Source: Epiperipatus broadwayi (Eukaryota > Onychophora > Udeonychophora > Euonychophora > Peripatidae). From it: 64,000 nucleotides of DNA. Location of the stretch: the NCBI GenBank assembly GCA_028023455.1, contig JAQFVV010013085.1, forward strand, positions 145,169 through 209,168. The letters are read 5' to 3'. Both the position numbers and the translations under genes were made by a program. The notes under the pieces were generated by a model, which was not told where the DNA came from, did not search any database, and was given only the letters and a program-made list of their open reading frames with translations. Each line of letters begins with the position of its first letter. Position 1 is the stretch's first letter. Positions 23,136-38,018 of the stretch are shown piece by piece.

Positions 23136-23839
23136 ATTTAAAGTAGGATAAAGAAATGTTATAAATCCTTCCCATTTAATCCCACTACTATTATTTTCGT
23201 TCTCAGCATCTATCACTTTCAATAGTCACAATTATATAACAGTAAAAGTCTGTGTTATGTTCTCATTTATATCTTCTTAACTGACAACTTTTGATCTCAT
23301 TTCATTAAACACACATATATGCCTTCCAACTAACTATAGATTCATTATCATTATTATAATAGTATTTCCCGATTCTAATACTTGCACCACTTAACTTCCA
23401 AGCTAGATCTCTTAAATTTAATAATCAAAGTACTCTTTCTCAAGGTCTTGATCTGTTAATAAGGTGCAATTATTAATGATTACAATGCAATGGATATGAT
23501 CTCAAAACTTGCTAAATTAAATTTTAATTCGAGTTTACCAATGGGAATCATATTAAATACCAAAAGCAGGAAAGGGATTTTATGTCTGCTCCTAATATTC
23601 ATAACATTGCAACGAACCAAATAACTAAATTTAATATATCTAAATTGACTATTTTCTCTCATTTTATTTTATTTTATATCATCTGTTTGCCAAATTTAAC
23701 TAGTACCATTAAATCTATTACATTTTATGAGTCAGGTATATTCTTTAGCCACACGAAATAATAGTTTTCCCCTATATAAGAAAAAAAAACTTTCTTGGTT
23801 GATATTTTACAAAGATGAATTATGAAAATTAATTGCAGA
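23136..23839. other. AT-rich stretch, nothing recognised
   Basis: A 60-codon minus frame (23480-23662) is unrecognised and of chance length. Confidence 0.45.
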
Positions 23840-24105
23840 AGTAAACTATGGAAGTAAACCATGGAAATCAATCATGGAAAATACTCATTGAAATCAATCA
23901 CGGAATTCAATCGTGGAAACCACTCATGGAAATCAATCATGGAAACCAATCATGAAAATAAATCATGGAAAACAATCGTGGAAACAAATCAACATAAGAC
24001 AATTCATAAATTTAAATGTGATCTGGTATTAGTTCTAGATATAGGTACTGGACATAGATTCTAATTATAGGTACTGGATATAGGTGCTAGATATAGGTTC
24101 TAAAC
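23840..24105. repeat. Two adjacent minisatellites
   Basis: 23848-23992 is a degenerate tandem repeat of about 15 bases ('atggaaatcaatc' and variants with 'aaccaatc'). 24020-24105 is a different array built on 'ataggtactggatatag' and 'gttctagatatagg'. The 67-codon open frame here is a by-product of the first array. Confidence 0.85.
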
Positions 24106-24277
24106 ATTTGAAATATTAAACACAAGACATGCATGTAAATTCATAACAATAACAAATATTTATTATACTTAAATAAGAAACACACACACACATATATAAT
24201 AACACTACAATCTCAAATATTAAACTCATTGTAAAATAAAAATTTACCTTCTTTTGTATGAAATTCGCTTTAACTAA

Positions 24278-27958
<3,681 letters not shown>

Positions 27959-28077
27959 ACTGGCAGGTTTGATAGAGTGGAAGAGTGGAAAATAGTGAAT
28001 TCAAGATCCACATCTATTGTTTTTATGGATCAAACTTCCTTTGAATTCCCAAGCAATAAAGCCATTGGATTATTATT
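27959..28077 (+). mobile_element. tRNA-like SINE (family B), second copy
   Basis: The head 'aactggcaggtttgatagag' resembles an A box and 'gaattcaagatccac' a B box. The 3' end 'caataaagccattggattat' followed by TTATTA matches the copy at 5240-5368. The tail decays into a short TAT-rich stretch. Confidence 0.55.
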
Positions 28078-28109
28078 AGTATTGTTATTCATATTGTTTT
28101 AACTATATC

Positions 28110-28500
28110 TAATAACCATCATCATCATCATCATCATCAACCATTATCAATCCATTGCAGGATGAAGGTTTCTCCAAGTTCAATCCATCTCCGATCTTTA
28201 GCTTCTCTTCTCCACATCACCCCTGAACACTTTCTTATTTCATCCATCCATCTCACATGTGGTCTCTTTCTGGGTATTCTACAATCTCTTGGAATTCAGT
28301 TTAAGATTTCAATTGTCCATCTATTATAATCTCTTCTAGCAATATGTCCAGCCCAACTCCACTTCAGTCTTTTAATTTTTTCAATGAGGTCAGTAACACC
28401 TGTTTGTTCTCTTACCCATATATTGCGTTTTCGATCTCTTTTTGTTATTTCCAACATGCATCTCTCCATACTTCTTTGAGTGGTCTGAAGTCTCTGTAGT
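28110..28500 (-). pseudogene. LINE 3' end: RT C-terminal region
   Basis: The minus strand from 28500 reads 'TTQRSMERCMLEITKRDRKR', 'IEKIKRLKWSWAGHIARR', 'RPHVRWMDEIRK' and 'RWIELGETFILQWIDNG'. This is the characteristic C-terminus of a widespread animal non-LTR retrotransposon group in which 'QRAMER.ML', 'LKWRWAGHIAR', 'RWT', 'GRP..RW.D' and a final 'QW' follow one another. The frame is nearly open (one stop near the middle) and ends in a (CAT)n tract at 28118-28139, which is the 3' tail of the insertion. It is a 5'-truncated, dead copy but quite well preserved. Confidence 0.85.
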
Positions 28501-29158
28501 AGCCATCAACACATTTTAAACACTGGAGTTTATTAATTTTACAATATATCTCTATTAAAAGATACTAAAATAAATTAAGTTATAAATGTGATAAGCAATT
28601 TCAAATTACCATTGTTTATAAACAAACACTATACTTAGTTGGTATACTTTTTAAGCCTATATCTCTAAATATTTGTCCATATGCAAAAATGTATCATGCA
28701 TGTGCACATAAAAATGTATAACTAAGATTAATCTACAGCTACTAGCAGTGAGTAACCATTCATATATAGTACGTGATAAAAAATATATTTGTTTTACAAT
28801 TATTTTTTAAGACGGCCTCAAGTAAACATTAGTTCTGGTGATCTCGTGAATGATATTATACCTACTTTTACATTTTTAGGTAGTACATGGGAGTTCAACT
28901 GTTTCTAAAATTTTATACCACTTCTTTTCAATGTGATACCTGTAAAAAGATATTTAAAATAACCAGAAAATAAACAAAAATAGTAAAAAGAATATGTATA
29001 AAAATAAGATAACATCACAACAGTCAATTTCAGAATGAATGACTATTCACGTTTAATCCAGTTTATCTGACCAATGGCTCTTCTTTTATTCACATCACTA
29101 CATTAATACATTGTACAGGCTTAAACATGCATTTATATAGGTAATATGTGCAGGGTTC

Positions 29159-29384
29159 GAACTCAGACTTTCACACGACCCACCACTCTCAGTGCCATCT
29201 CATATTGCTGACCCACCTAATCACACACATGTTGAAAAGATAAATAATCACCAATATACGATTGCTGGTTTAGCATGATATACGTATATTGGTGATTATT
29301 TATCTTTTCAACATGTGTGTGATCAGGTGGGTCAGCAATATGAGATGGCACTGAGAGTGGTGGGTCGTGTCAAAGTCTGAGTTC
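29159..29384. repeat. R1 family fold-back, near-perfect 102-bp arms
   Basis: The left arm 29159-29260 is the inverse complement of the right arm 29283-29384 with only a few differences (for example 'cctaatcacac' against 'gtgatcagg', and 'cgtgtcaaag' for 'cgtgtgaaag'). The 22-base loop contains 'gctggtttagcatg'. Each arm is one terminal piece of repeat R1 ending in 'gagttc'. The transcript could form a long hairpin. Confidence 0.95.
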
Positions 29385-29439
29385 ACACCACTACAGTAAA
29401 TTGTCTTATTTTCTCTATATATCTAATAGATAATCGTTT

Positions 29440-29770
29440 TGTGGATCTTTTTCAACTTTTGAAAATCCAGTTTAAGATAATATCTGTGTTCAATCCAACT
29501 TGGCTTTTAATTTTTTCAATAATTTCAATGATAACTGTTTTTTTTTTTTTTCAACCATGATTTAGATTTTAATTTTTACTCATTACTTCTCATGCAACTT
29601 TTCATATTTTGTCGTGTGCTTTGAAGTATTTTTATTGCTGCTCTTTCAAATGCCAAATTTTCACTTCTATAACTGAGCACTTTGAAACACACTTATTGAA
29701 AACACTTTTTAGAAACACAGGCGTATTTTTTTTTAATATTAAAAGAAAAAAATATAGAATCTTTATTATA
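29440..29770 (-). pseudogene. LINE RT C-terminal remnant
   Basis: On the minus strand, frames read 'VFNKCVSKCSVIEVKIWHLK', then 'RAAIKILQSTRQNMKSCMRS', then 'VIIEIIEKIKSQVGLN'. They correspond to the 'VFN.CVLPVLTYG.ETW', 'QRAMER.ML' and 'IEKI.KLKW.WAGH' blocks of the same LINE group found at 28110-28500. Several frameshifts and stops are present. With 30060-30461 it is probably one old insertion, later interrupted. Confidence 0.6.
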
Positions 29771-29809
29771 TACAAAATTAACAAAGCGTATGACACACTT
29801 GAATGAGAA

Positions 29810-29960
29810 GCTATAAAGATACACAGAAATTATTACACGCCAAGCGCTTTCGAGGCCTTTTGCCTCATATTCATAGCGGTACTGTGAGCTGCAGAACGAG
29901 GAAATAAGGCAAGGAAAATATTTAAAGGAGGAAAGGTAATATTTAATATAAATTTTATGA
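29810..29960 (-). mobile_element. Penelope-like element terminus, ribozyme-like
   Basis: The minus strand carries 'gaggc'/'gcctc' as a 5-bp inverted repeat with a short loop, then 'gaaagcgcttggcgtg'. The outer part 'tgaatatgaggcaaaaggcc' looks like a hammerhead core and stem II with a damaged CUGAUGA. The GAAAGCGCT motif recurs near the 3' side of the PLE at 54.3 kb. This fragment separates two parts of a LINE (29440-29770 and 30060-30461) and therefore probably inserted into it. Confidence 0.45.
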
Positions 29961-30059
29961 TAAATTTAATGAGATAATCAACATATGAAACATATTATAT
30001 ATAGTTATGATATTTTAGTCTTGTCAAATCTAAATTAAATTATTTTTATGAAAAGTGCT

Positions 30060-30461
30060 TTACCCAAGTTTAATTTTGTGATTAATTTCCTCAATTAGAT
30101 TTCTGTCTATATTATTAATTTGACCTAGGTATTTGAAGCTGTTATTTTCTAATTCATGATTATAAATCTTTTATTATTTTTTTAAAAAAAATCCATTGAT
30201 AGCTTTTTTAGCATTTATTTTTATTCCGATTTTACTATTTCTGATAACTCTTGTATAATTTCCTAAAATTCTGGAGCATTTTGTTTTGCAAAAACAAACA
30301 TCACCTATAAAATGTAGACGATTTAAATAATCATTTACTTTATTCCTGTAGTTTTCCACTTTAATCCACAAAATACTTCTTATGAAACTGCTGTAAATGG
30401 GTTTTGGAGAGTGGAATCTCTTATCATACAATCTTTTAAATATTAATCTCCTTAGTATCAC
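30060..30461 (-). pseudogene. LINE RT fragment
   Basis: The minus strand reads 'NYTRVIRNSKIGIKINAKKA' and then, after a frame change, 'HELENNSFKYLGQINNIDRN' and 'LIEEINHKIKLG'. These match the RT segment downstream of the catalytic box ('...GLKIN.KKTK') and the following 'F.YLG..I..DG....EI..RI' block of animal LINEs. The catalytic box itself lies further upstream and is not readable. Stops and frameshifts are present. Confidence 0.6.
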
Positions 30462-33400
30462 TATGTAATCTAATAAATAATTTTAATATATATATATATT
30501 GTAACCTAAAAAAATTGAGGAAGATCTCCACTAATTAATAATCACCCTCTGTAACCTCTTAAACATCGAAGATTTTTCAAATAAATAATCACTCTCTGAT
30601 TCTCCCTAATTTGAAACCTTCTCTCTAACTTATAGAAATATTTCAAACAAAACTCTACCAAGTTCCAATTGTGGACACATATTTTTAAACAACGATAGGG
30701 GTTGGGTTGAGACTCTTACAGATAACTATAAGGATTATAAAGTAGACTAAGCTCAGTGATCGGTTACATATAAAGAATTAGCTACAGAGATATACAATTA
30801 AGACAAAGGAAGAAGTTAACTCTGATAGAATAAATTATTCCAAATAAAACATATTTGGGAAGAGATAAAAACCTCAATCATTCCCTAGAAAATAATTTAG
30901 AATAAAGTAAATCTTTACCTTCATCCCAATCAAACTCTCTGAGCTATAAATATTTGCACTTTCAAAACGTATTCTCTAATAGACCCTTATGATTAACAAA
31001 TTCTATTGTATAGTTTAATATTATCCACTGATATGATTTGACTTCCTTTACATCTTGTAGAATAAAGAAATAATCTTTTCTTATAATGCCAAATAAAGAT
31101 CTCAGGGTTTTCTTTCTGGTATTTTATCAAATAAAATAATGGTATAGTGTTGCAAGGCAAATGACTGCCATTCTAGCAGGCTTTAGGAACATACACTACC
31201 TAATAAGCTAATGCATCTGATTAATATCATAATAATAATCATGTAGATTAGCAAAAGAAAATGCTTACTTTATTCAACACATATCTAATAAAAAAAATCA
31301 TGTAAATAAATTTAGAATATTTATAGCCTTTTACCTAGAATGGCATTCAAATAATAGACGGAAAAGGGTACATTTTATTTCCCTCTATTATCCCAAACAA
31401 CACAGATATAATACTTCATTTACAATATTTAGATTCTGATAATAGGTTAATAATGTGCAGTCTGAATTACGGATGGATACATTCATTGCAATACTTAAAT
31501 GAACAGTTGTCAATTGAAAATTTTTAATTAAAACAAATTAATATAATTTTTTTAAATTAATTATTAGTAAATTTTGGATCATGAGAATTATATTTATCTG
31601 ATTTGAAAATATACATTTTATTTCACTTTGTGGGTTTGTGGTACCAAAAAGAAGAATTTCATCCAGAAAAATACTCAAAAATAAATTTTAATAAATTTTA
31701 AAAATACATTTATTACATTTAGACATAAAAAAAAACAATTATTTACACACACTAATATAATCACAGCTCACACATCATAGCTACTAGATCCTGTCCATTT
31801 AACTCTGAGGAGTTAATAATTTAAGTTCATTTTATGTCAAAACTATTGCTTCTTGGTTGTCTATCTTCAAAATTGCACAATAAACTTATGACCATAAATG
31901 ATTAGGATTGCTTGCTAAATATTTATTTGAAATCACAATTTCTTCTAACTAACCCAAGGCATTAAACAAACATTAATGAAATTGAAAATAATAATTATAA
32001 TTGTTGGCTAGTTTGCACCATAAACTAATTAACATTTCCCATATATTTTACATCCTAACGCACTTAAGATATCTCACTATTAAAATAATATAACAAAATT
32101 ATGAAAATTAACTTCAATATAATCTATTGCTGCTTCTAACTTAGCTGGCTAATATGATGATGATAACTCTCATCATTACATTACAACTGATCATTGCCTC
32201 ACCATATGTTAAGTTTAAGACTAAATGGTAAATAAAAAGCATTCATCAGAAGTCACACATACATTGATAGTTAACTTATTTAATGTCCACATAATAATAT
32301 TAAATTTAAAAATTTATGAAACTTACAAAACCCTCGGCGAATTGCGACAAATATAAATAGCATTGTGTCTGTGTATTCCTATCATGCTATGCTTTAAATT
32401 GAGGAATTAAATGATTAAATCTTGTGGATTTACTTGTATACTTCTGGCAAAGCACAGTAGCACTATATGGGTATTATTATGACCAACCAAAGCACTGAAA
32501 ATTACTATCTCAATAACTAACTATCATTGCCATAACTTTTATAAATACAATAGTTTATACCTTCTGTGGTGGACAATCGAGTCTTACAAATAGCACATGA
32601 GGGACATCATCACCAAATAAGCTCCTTAGAGAAAGACAACCGGACTATACTACTGGTGACTTCCATGCTTATCTGTCAATCATAAGCGTAGGCTAAGACG
32701 CAGTCTTACCACCTAAGAAAAGGAAAAACACACCAAAGACAAATGATTCTCTCCATGGAATCTAACTAAATAAGCTATATAAAATATTTTGAAACACTGT
32801 CATCTCATGGCAAATACATATAATAATGGGAGATCATTTCCACCCCATAATATCATAAATAGTATACTATTTGATAAATCTAGAGTTATAAAGCATAACT
32901 ATTTCTCACAATGGCAAGATACAAATTTATCCCTAATGATAAGATTAATAGCTTGTACCATCATTAAAATCCACACATTAAATAATATCCGAAACCCACA
33001 GGAAAGTATTAGTCAATATGACTATAAACACATTAAAACTGCATAGTAAATATTTGCTTAAGATAAGGAATACACACACAAACAATGAGCATAATAAATA
33101 TTTATGAAATTAAGTGGACAGATTGACACAATAGATATTATTAATTAAATAGTTAATGAAATAAATTTGTTCTCAGACAAATTCAAAATCTAATTATTGC
33201 TACGAATGATATTAAGAAAATTATTAAAACTTCTGATAAACACGCCTGTACTGATTATTTGTCTTAAATTATAAAGAATAGGCAATTTTAAATTAAAACC
33301 CTTTGCCAATATATTTAAAATTACGTGAGTGTAATAAAATCTCTACACACTTTATTGTAACTCCTTGAGACAATTTCAGATGGTAAAGTAAGATACCTTG

Positions 33401-35281
33401 ACATGTAAAATAAAGCATAAAATATATAATTATTATATTACCTTTTTTTTAAACAAAATAAAAATTACAATAATAATGATGATGATGATAAATTCATTTC
33501 ATTAGTAAAGTTTCCTCAACAATAGGCAGATAATTTACGGTGTGAGGTCCCACGTCATTAGCTATGGGAATAATATCGATGCATTAGTATTTTTCAAATC
33601 AATATATTTACTTATTTATTTATTTATTTTTTTGTATAAAAAACAACAAAGCAGCTACAACTTCACTACGATAGTAGACAAGCACACGAATATGATATAT
33701 TACTTTAAACATGAACAGGTATGGATCCATTATATGACACAATTTAATATTAACTAGCTAGTTTTAAAATATGACAATTATGTACAATTATTATTAACTG
33801 TAAAATTTTATTAGTTATCCGCGGTTTCCATGGAAAATATTTTATTAACAGTTTTTCCACTCTTTCTGGAGAAGCAGATGATAAAGAAACATTGCCACCA
33901 TAAAATAAAATGATATGCCAATTTTCATTAATAAATTTTTAATTTTCAGAAAACAGTATTCAATTTCTCTATGTTTTTTTTTTTATCATTTAGACATTTG
34001 TTGGTTTTTTTAAAGTTAATAATTAAGACCAAAACATTTATTTAAATTATTTTAGTTTTGAACAGCCTTAACATTATTATTATTATTATTTTTAACTTGG
34101 TTTTAAATTTACTGCCACTAAGACTGCGATTACGATTGTTTATCATTTTCCATATGATCTCAGTTAAGATTACCATTTTCATTTATTGAAAATTTGTAGA
34201 GTTAAATGTTAAATTAGAAGTATTATTTAGGCACATTATATTATGAAATTTAGACTGTTTAGTTTAAAGAAAGCATAAAACTTGATACCTTAATCTCTCT
34301 CAGCAATCCATTATATGTGAAGACTTTAAAGAAAAATATAGTTTATACTTATTTTAAAACAAATGCAAACAATAAAAGTTACCCAGTTTTTTTCTTCCTT
34401 CTTATTAGGACAACCTCCATGATGAAACTAAAAAAAAATCCAATCAGTTCCCCGCTCATGTGTTAGCATTCTGTGTTTCAATTTTAAGGTTAATAATAAA
34501 TCAACTACTTAACATGAATAAAGTTTTTTTGTTTTGAAAAAAAAAAACAAAAAACAGAAAATACGTGTAATAATTTACTGATTTTCTTATTTTGATTGTT
34601 GTTTCTATCAGAAGTAAAGAAAAATAAATATTTTATTTACCAAGTTTTATTATCTATTTTACTTTTAAAAGTTAATAAATAAATTGAATATTTTAATAAA
34701 TAAAATGAAAGATCTAAAAAGTCAACATATACAACCATGCATGCACACACATCTAAGAGTGTGAAGCTAATCTTATTTAAGGCAAGCTTCTTTTAATAGT
34801 CCACTTCAACTTTAAATAACTAAATGCTATTGAATTATTTTAAGACTTAACTGTAGTATAAATTATGAAGGTGATTAAATGAAATAATTTTAACTAACTC
34901 AACAGCAATTTAGTAACCCAATAAATTTTCAACACTAAAATTAGAATATTTATTCAGCTAGCTTTTTTTCTTTCTTTGAACTTTTATAAAATTTTTACAT
35001 TATGAATGCACACTTTATTAAGTTTTAGTTACATATGAATAGCAGTTATATATATATATTTTAAAGATCTTTTATTAGATAACTATTTAACTATAAATAT
35101 ATGAGATATTGCTTATTAAGTGAGACCATTTTATCTACATATTAAATGATATAGTTTTATGTCTCTAGTTATTAGTTTTATTTTATCTTTTATTTTCTTT
35201 TATGACTAAGTATTATACACTGCACTGTTAAAAAATGTCTTAATAAAAGCATGTGGCATATCACATGGTTACAATATATAT
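30462..35281. other. AT-rich stretch, nothing recognised
   Basis: Scattered short open frames (for example 32789-33046 and 33542-33757, plus) show no family motif. Short GAT and TTA runs occur near 33475 and 34070. I see no repeat copies from the families defined in this window. Confidence 0.4.
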
Positions 35282-35289
35282 ATATATAT

Positions 35290-37288
35290 TGTAACGATCC
35301 GGAGCAAGGCACTTAACGTAATCTGCACTACGGAGCGCCACTAGGCATTTGAACCTAGAAAATTTATAAAGTAGGCAGATACGTAAGTAAAAAAAAATAA
35401 ATTATTTTATATATTTTGATATCCGGTCGTTAGCCCATTGTCACTAGCTCAGGGAGTTGCAGAGATTTATATTTATAATAAATTCTTATCTAAGAATATT
35501 TTAAAAAAAAAAATAAAATAAGCCACTGCCAGTAATTAACATACAAACATTTATTTACGCACATATATATAAAATTTAAAATTATTTTAGTATTAGTTTT
35601 ACATTTTAAAATTTAACTTACATTTTTAACTTTGATTTTTGATTTTAATTTACATTTAATTTTTATAAATTTACATTTTAATTCTTTTATAAGTTCGCAC
35701 AGATGGGATTATAAAAGCTTGTTTTATAATGTTGAGTATAGATCGGTTACATAGATTACACAGTTAAAAACATTTCAAAGTAAACATAAATGATCAAAAT
35801 ACAAAATCATTGATACCGACAATTACATAGGGAATATAAAAAACCCACTAGGATTCATCATAAAATGCCCGCATTGTCACCAATAACTTACATTTCATCC
35901 GAATAAATACATTTTAGATACTCACTGTAAGGTATCATTATTTACCGAATGTCTATATATTTTGATCAAATATGAAAACCAAAAACACAATTAACCGATA
36001 ACGAATCCATGCAACTTCCATACCTAACTTAAATTTAATGCATTTTTATTTAGAGTGTCGAGTATGAATAGACTACACAGATTTGCATTTGAAAGAAAAT
36101 ATTCTATCCTTATTTAACCTTAGGCCAAAGGTTCGCAGTCAAACCAAACTTCAATCCATCTGATATATCGATGTGTTCAATGTAATATGAATACGGCAGC
36201 ACAATTAGGTTAAGAGAAGAAACTGCTTCTCTTCAGATAGGAATATTACATCTATCTGATGATGAGAGCAATAAAAAAACTCCATAGGAAAGGAACTGCG
36301 GTCTCCATCTTATAATTCCTCCCATAGGCAAAACAAGTGTGTGCGGCGTATAATAGCAATTTTGCCCATAGCGAATCTCGTACTACATCTACTAATTACA
36401 CCAATATATCAAATCCATTGACCTAATTCAACTATGAACTGAATAACCTAAGATTACCCTCCCCTAATATAACTTTACAAATCTATATAGCCATTTACAC
36501 CCGACTTAAGTTTAATATTTATATAGTTAGTTTAATGAAAAACAGAAATCATAATAAAACTTAAAGAACAAAAAAAAAACTAAATGGAAATGATTTAAAA
36601 AAAAATAGATATTGGTATCCAGTTAGCCATTGTTTTTTTTATTTATCCAGAGGTCTTTTAGTTTAGCTAGTCCTTAATGTAGAAAAAATGATGTCATTTC
36701 TTTTCTTTTTTTTTTAAACAAAACTGAAGGGATTGAAGAGAACGTCTTTTCAATCCCTACTCCTCTAACTCCGCACTAACACATATCTGTCCTCTTGTTA
36801 ATCTAATTAATTAATAATTTTCAAACTTGTCCTTTTATATTAATTTGAAGGATCCAATGGACGTTACGTCATGATGATAATATGGTCCTTTCGCTGAGGT
36901 CCGATTCCATTGTTTTTCATTCATTGGCTATTTGTTTCTATTGTTTTTCTATCTGACCGATATTTTTACATTTAAATGCCCAAGGCTAGTTTACATTTAA
37001 CTAATTAAAACAATCATTTCCATTTCTGATTAATTAATGTGTTTTCAAACTTAAAGATATATTTTTATCTTTAAATCTCTACTGAAAATTTAGTTTTAAA
37101 ACACTTTTTCTTTAATATAGTTTTCGTTTAATAATTTTTTTTTCTGTGCGATTTATATATATACGAGTTTAAGATGATATTTAATTTCAATTTTTAATTC
37201 TTAAAGAAAATTTTTAAATGCGAACTTTTTATTTTAATTTCATGTTTAATAATAAAAACACAATGTAACGTCATCTGTGCTCATTACA
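35290..37288 (-). repeat. LTR (3' LTR in element orientation)
   Basis: It differs from its partner by several per cent in the stretch I compared (about 6 in the first 100 bases, fewer elsewhere). It lacks about 200 bases present at roughly 39340-39530 of the partner. Two small hairpins are conserved in both LTRs: 'aagagaag..cttctctt' near 36211-36232 and 'ggattgaa..ttcaatcc' near 36729-36757. Confidence 0.8.
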
Positions 37289-38018
37289 TATCAGTAAAGT
37301 TGCTTAAAAAAATGATGAAAAAAAAAAATTTTACTTAGGGTTAGTAATTACGGTACACAATTAACGCAGACATTTACAAAACATCCGGTTAGTAATTTTA
37401 CAAAAAGACTATACAATATACGAGAAAAAAAATGTTGGCTATCATTTTCCCAAGGACCATTTATGTTTACACCTCCTCCCCACAGGAGTTCTATTTTTTA
37501 TACATTTTATTTTTACACACGGCATGACAAACAAATTATTTAAATCATTTATTTAAGAAGGTTGCATTGAACTAAATACGTTTTGAAAGATAATGGATTT
37601 ATATATGTATATTTGTAGTTATATATACCACCAACTTATTTATGACTGATTGAAATGCATACATAGGATTACACTGAAGTAAATTCCCAATGGTACTCAT
37701 CGTAAGGTACCATATTTTGATCATAAAGTTACGTGACTGTGCACGCCTATACACGTTAAAGCATAATATATATCAACAAACAAAAAAACATATTTACTGC
37801 AACCTTTTGACTTTTTTTTTTTAACAAAAATTAGTTTTAAAATTATTTATACTTTCTCGTGTTTAATATATATGTGCAATTTCTTTCTGGCAGTGCTTTT
37901 ATAAGATTTAAAATATACGACTTATGTAAACAGATAAAATATTTCATTTTGAAAAAAGAAACTTACTCAGGGTATACGTGGTTTTTATTAATAGCTCGGC
38001 CCAAGTTGGGTGGCCAGT
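37289..38018. other. Interior of the LTR element
   Basis: About 730 AT-rich bases without a coding frame. The primer-binding-site-like sequence lies at its right end. A pyrimidine-rich 'acctcctccccacagg' at about 37471-37487 would be a purine tract on the minus strand, but it is about 180 bases from the LTR and so not placed as a normal polypurine tract. Confidence 0.6.

Noticed and set aside
37465-37495. Polypurine tract of the LTR element
   Set aside because: The purine-rich stretch on the minus strand is about 180 bases away from the LTR boundary instead of adjacent.
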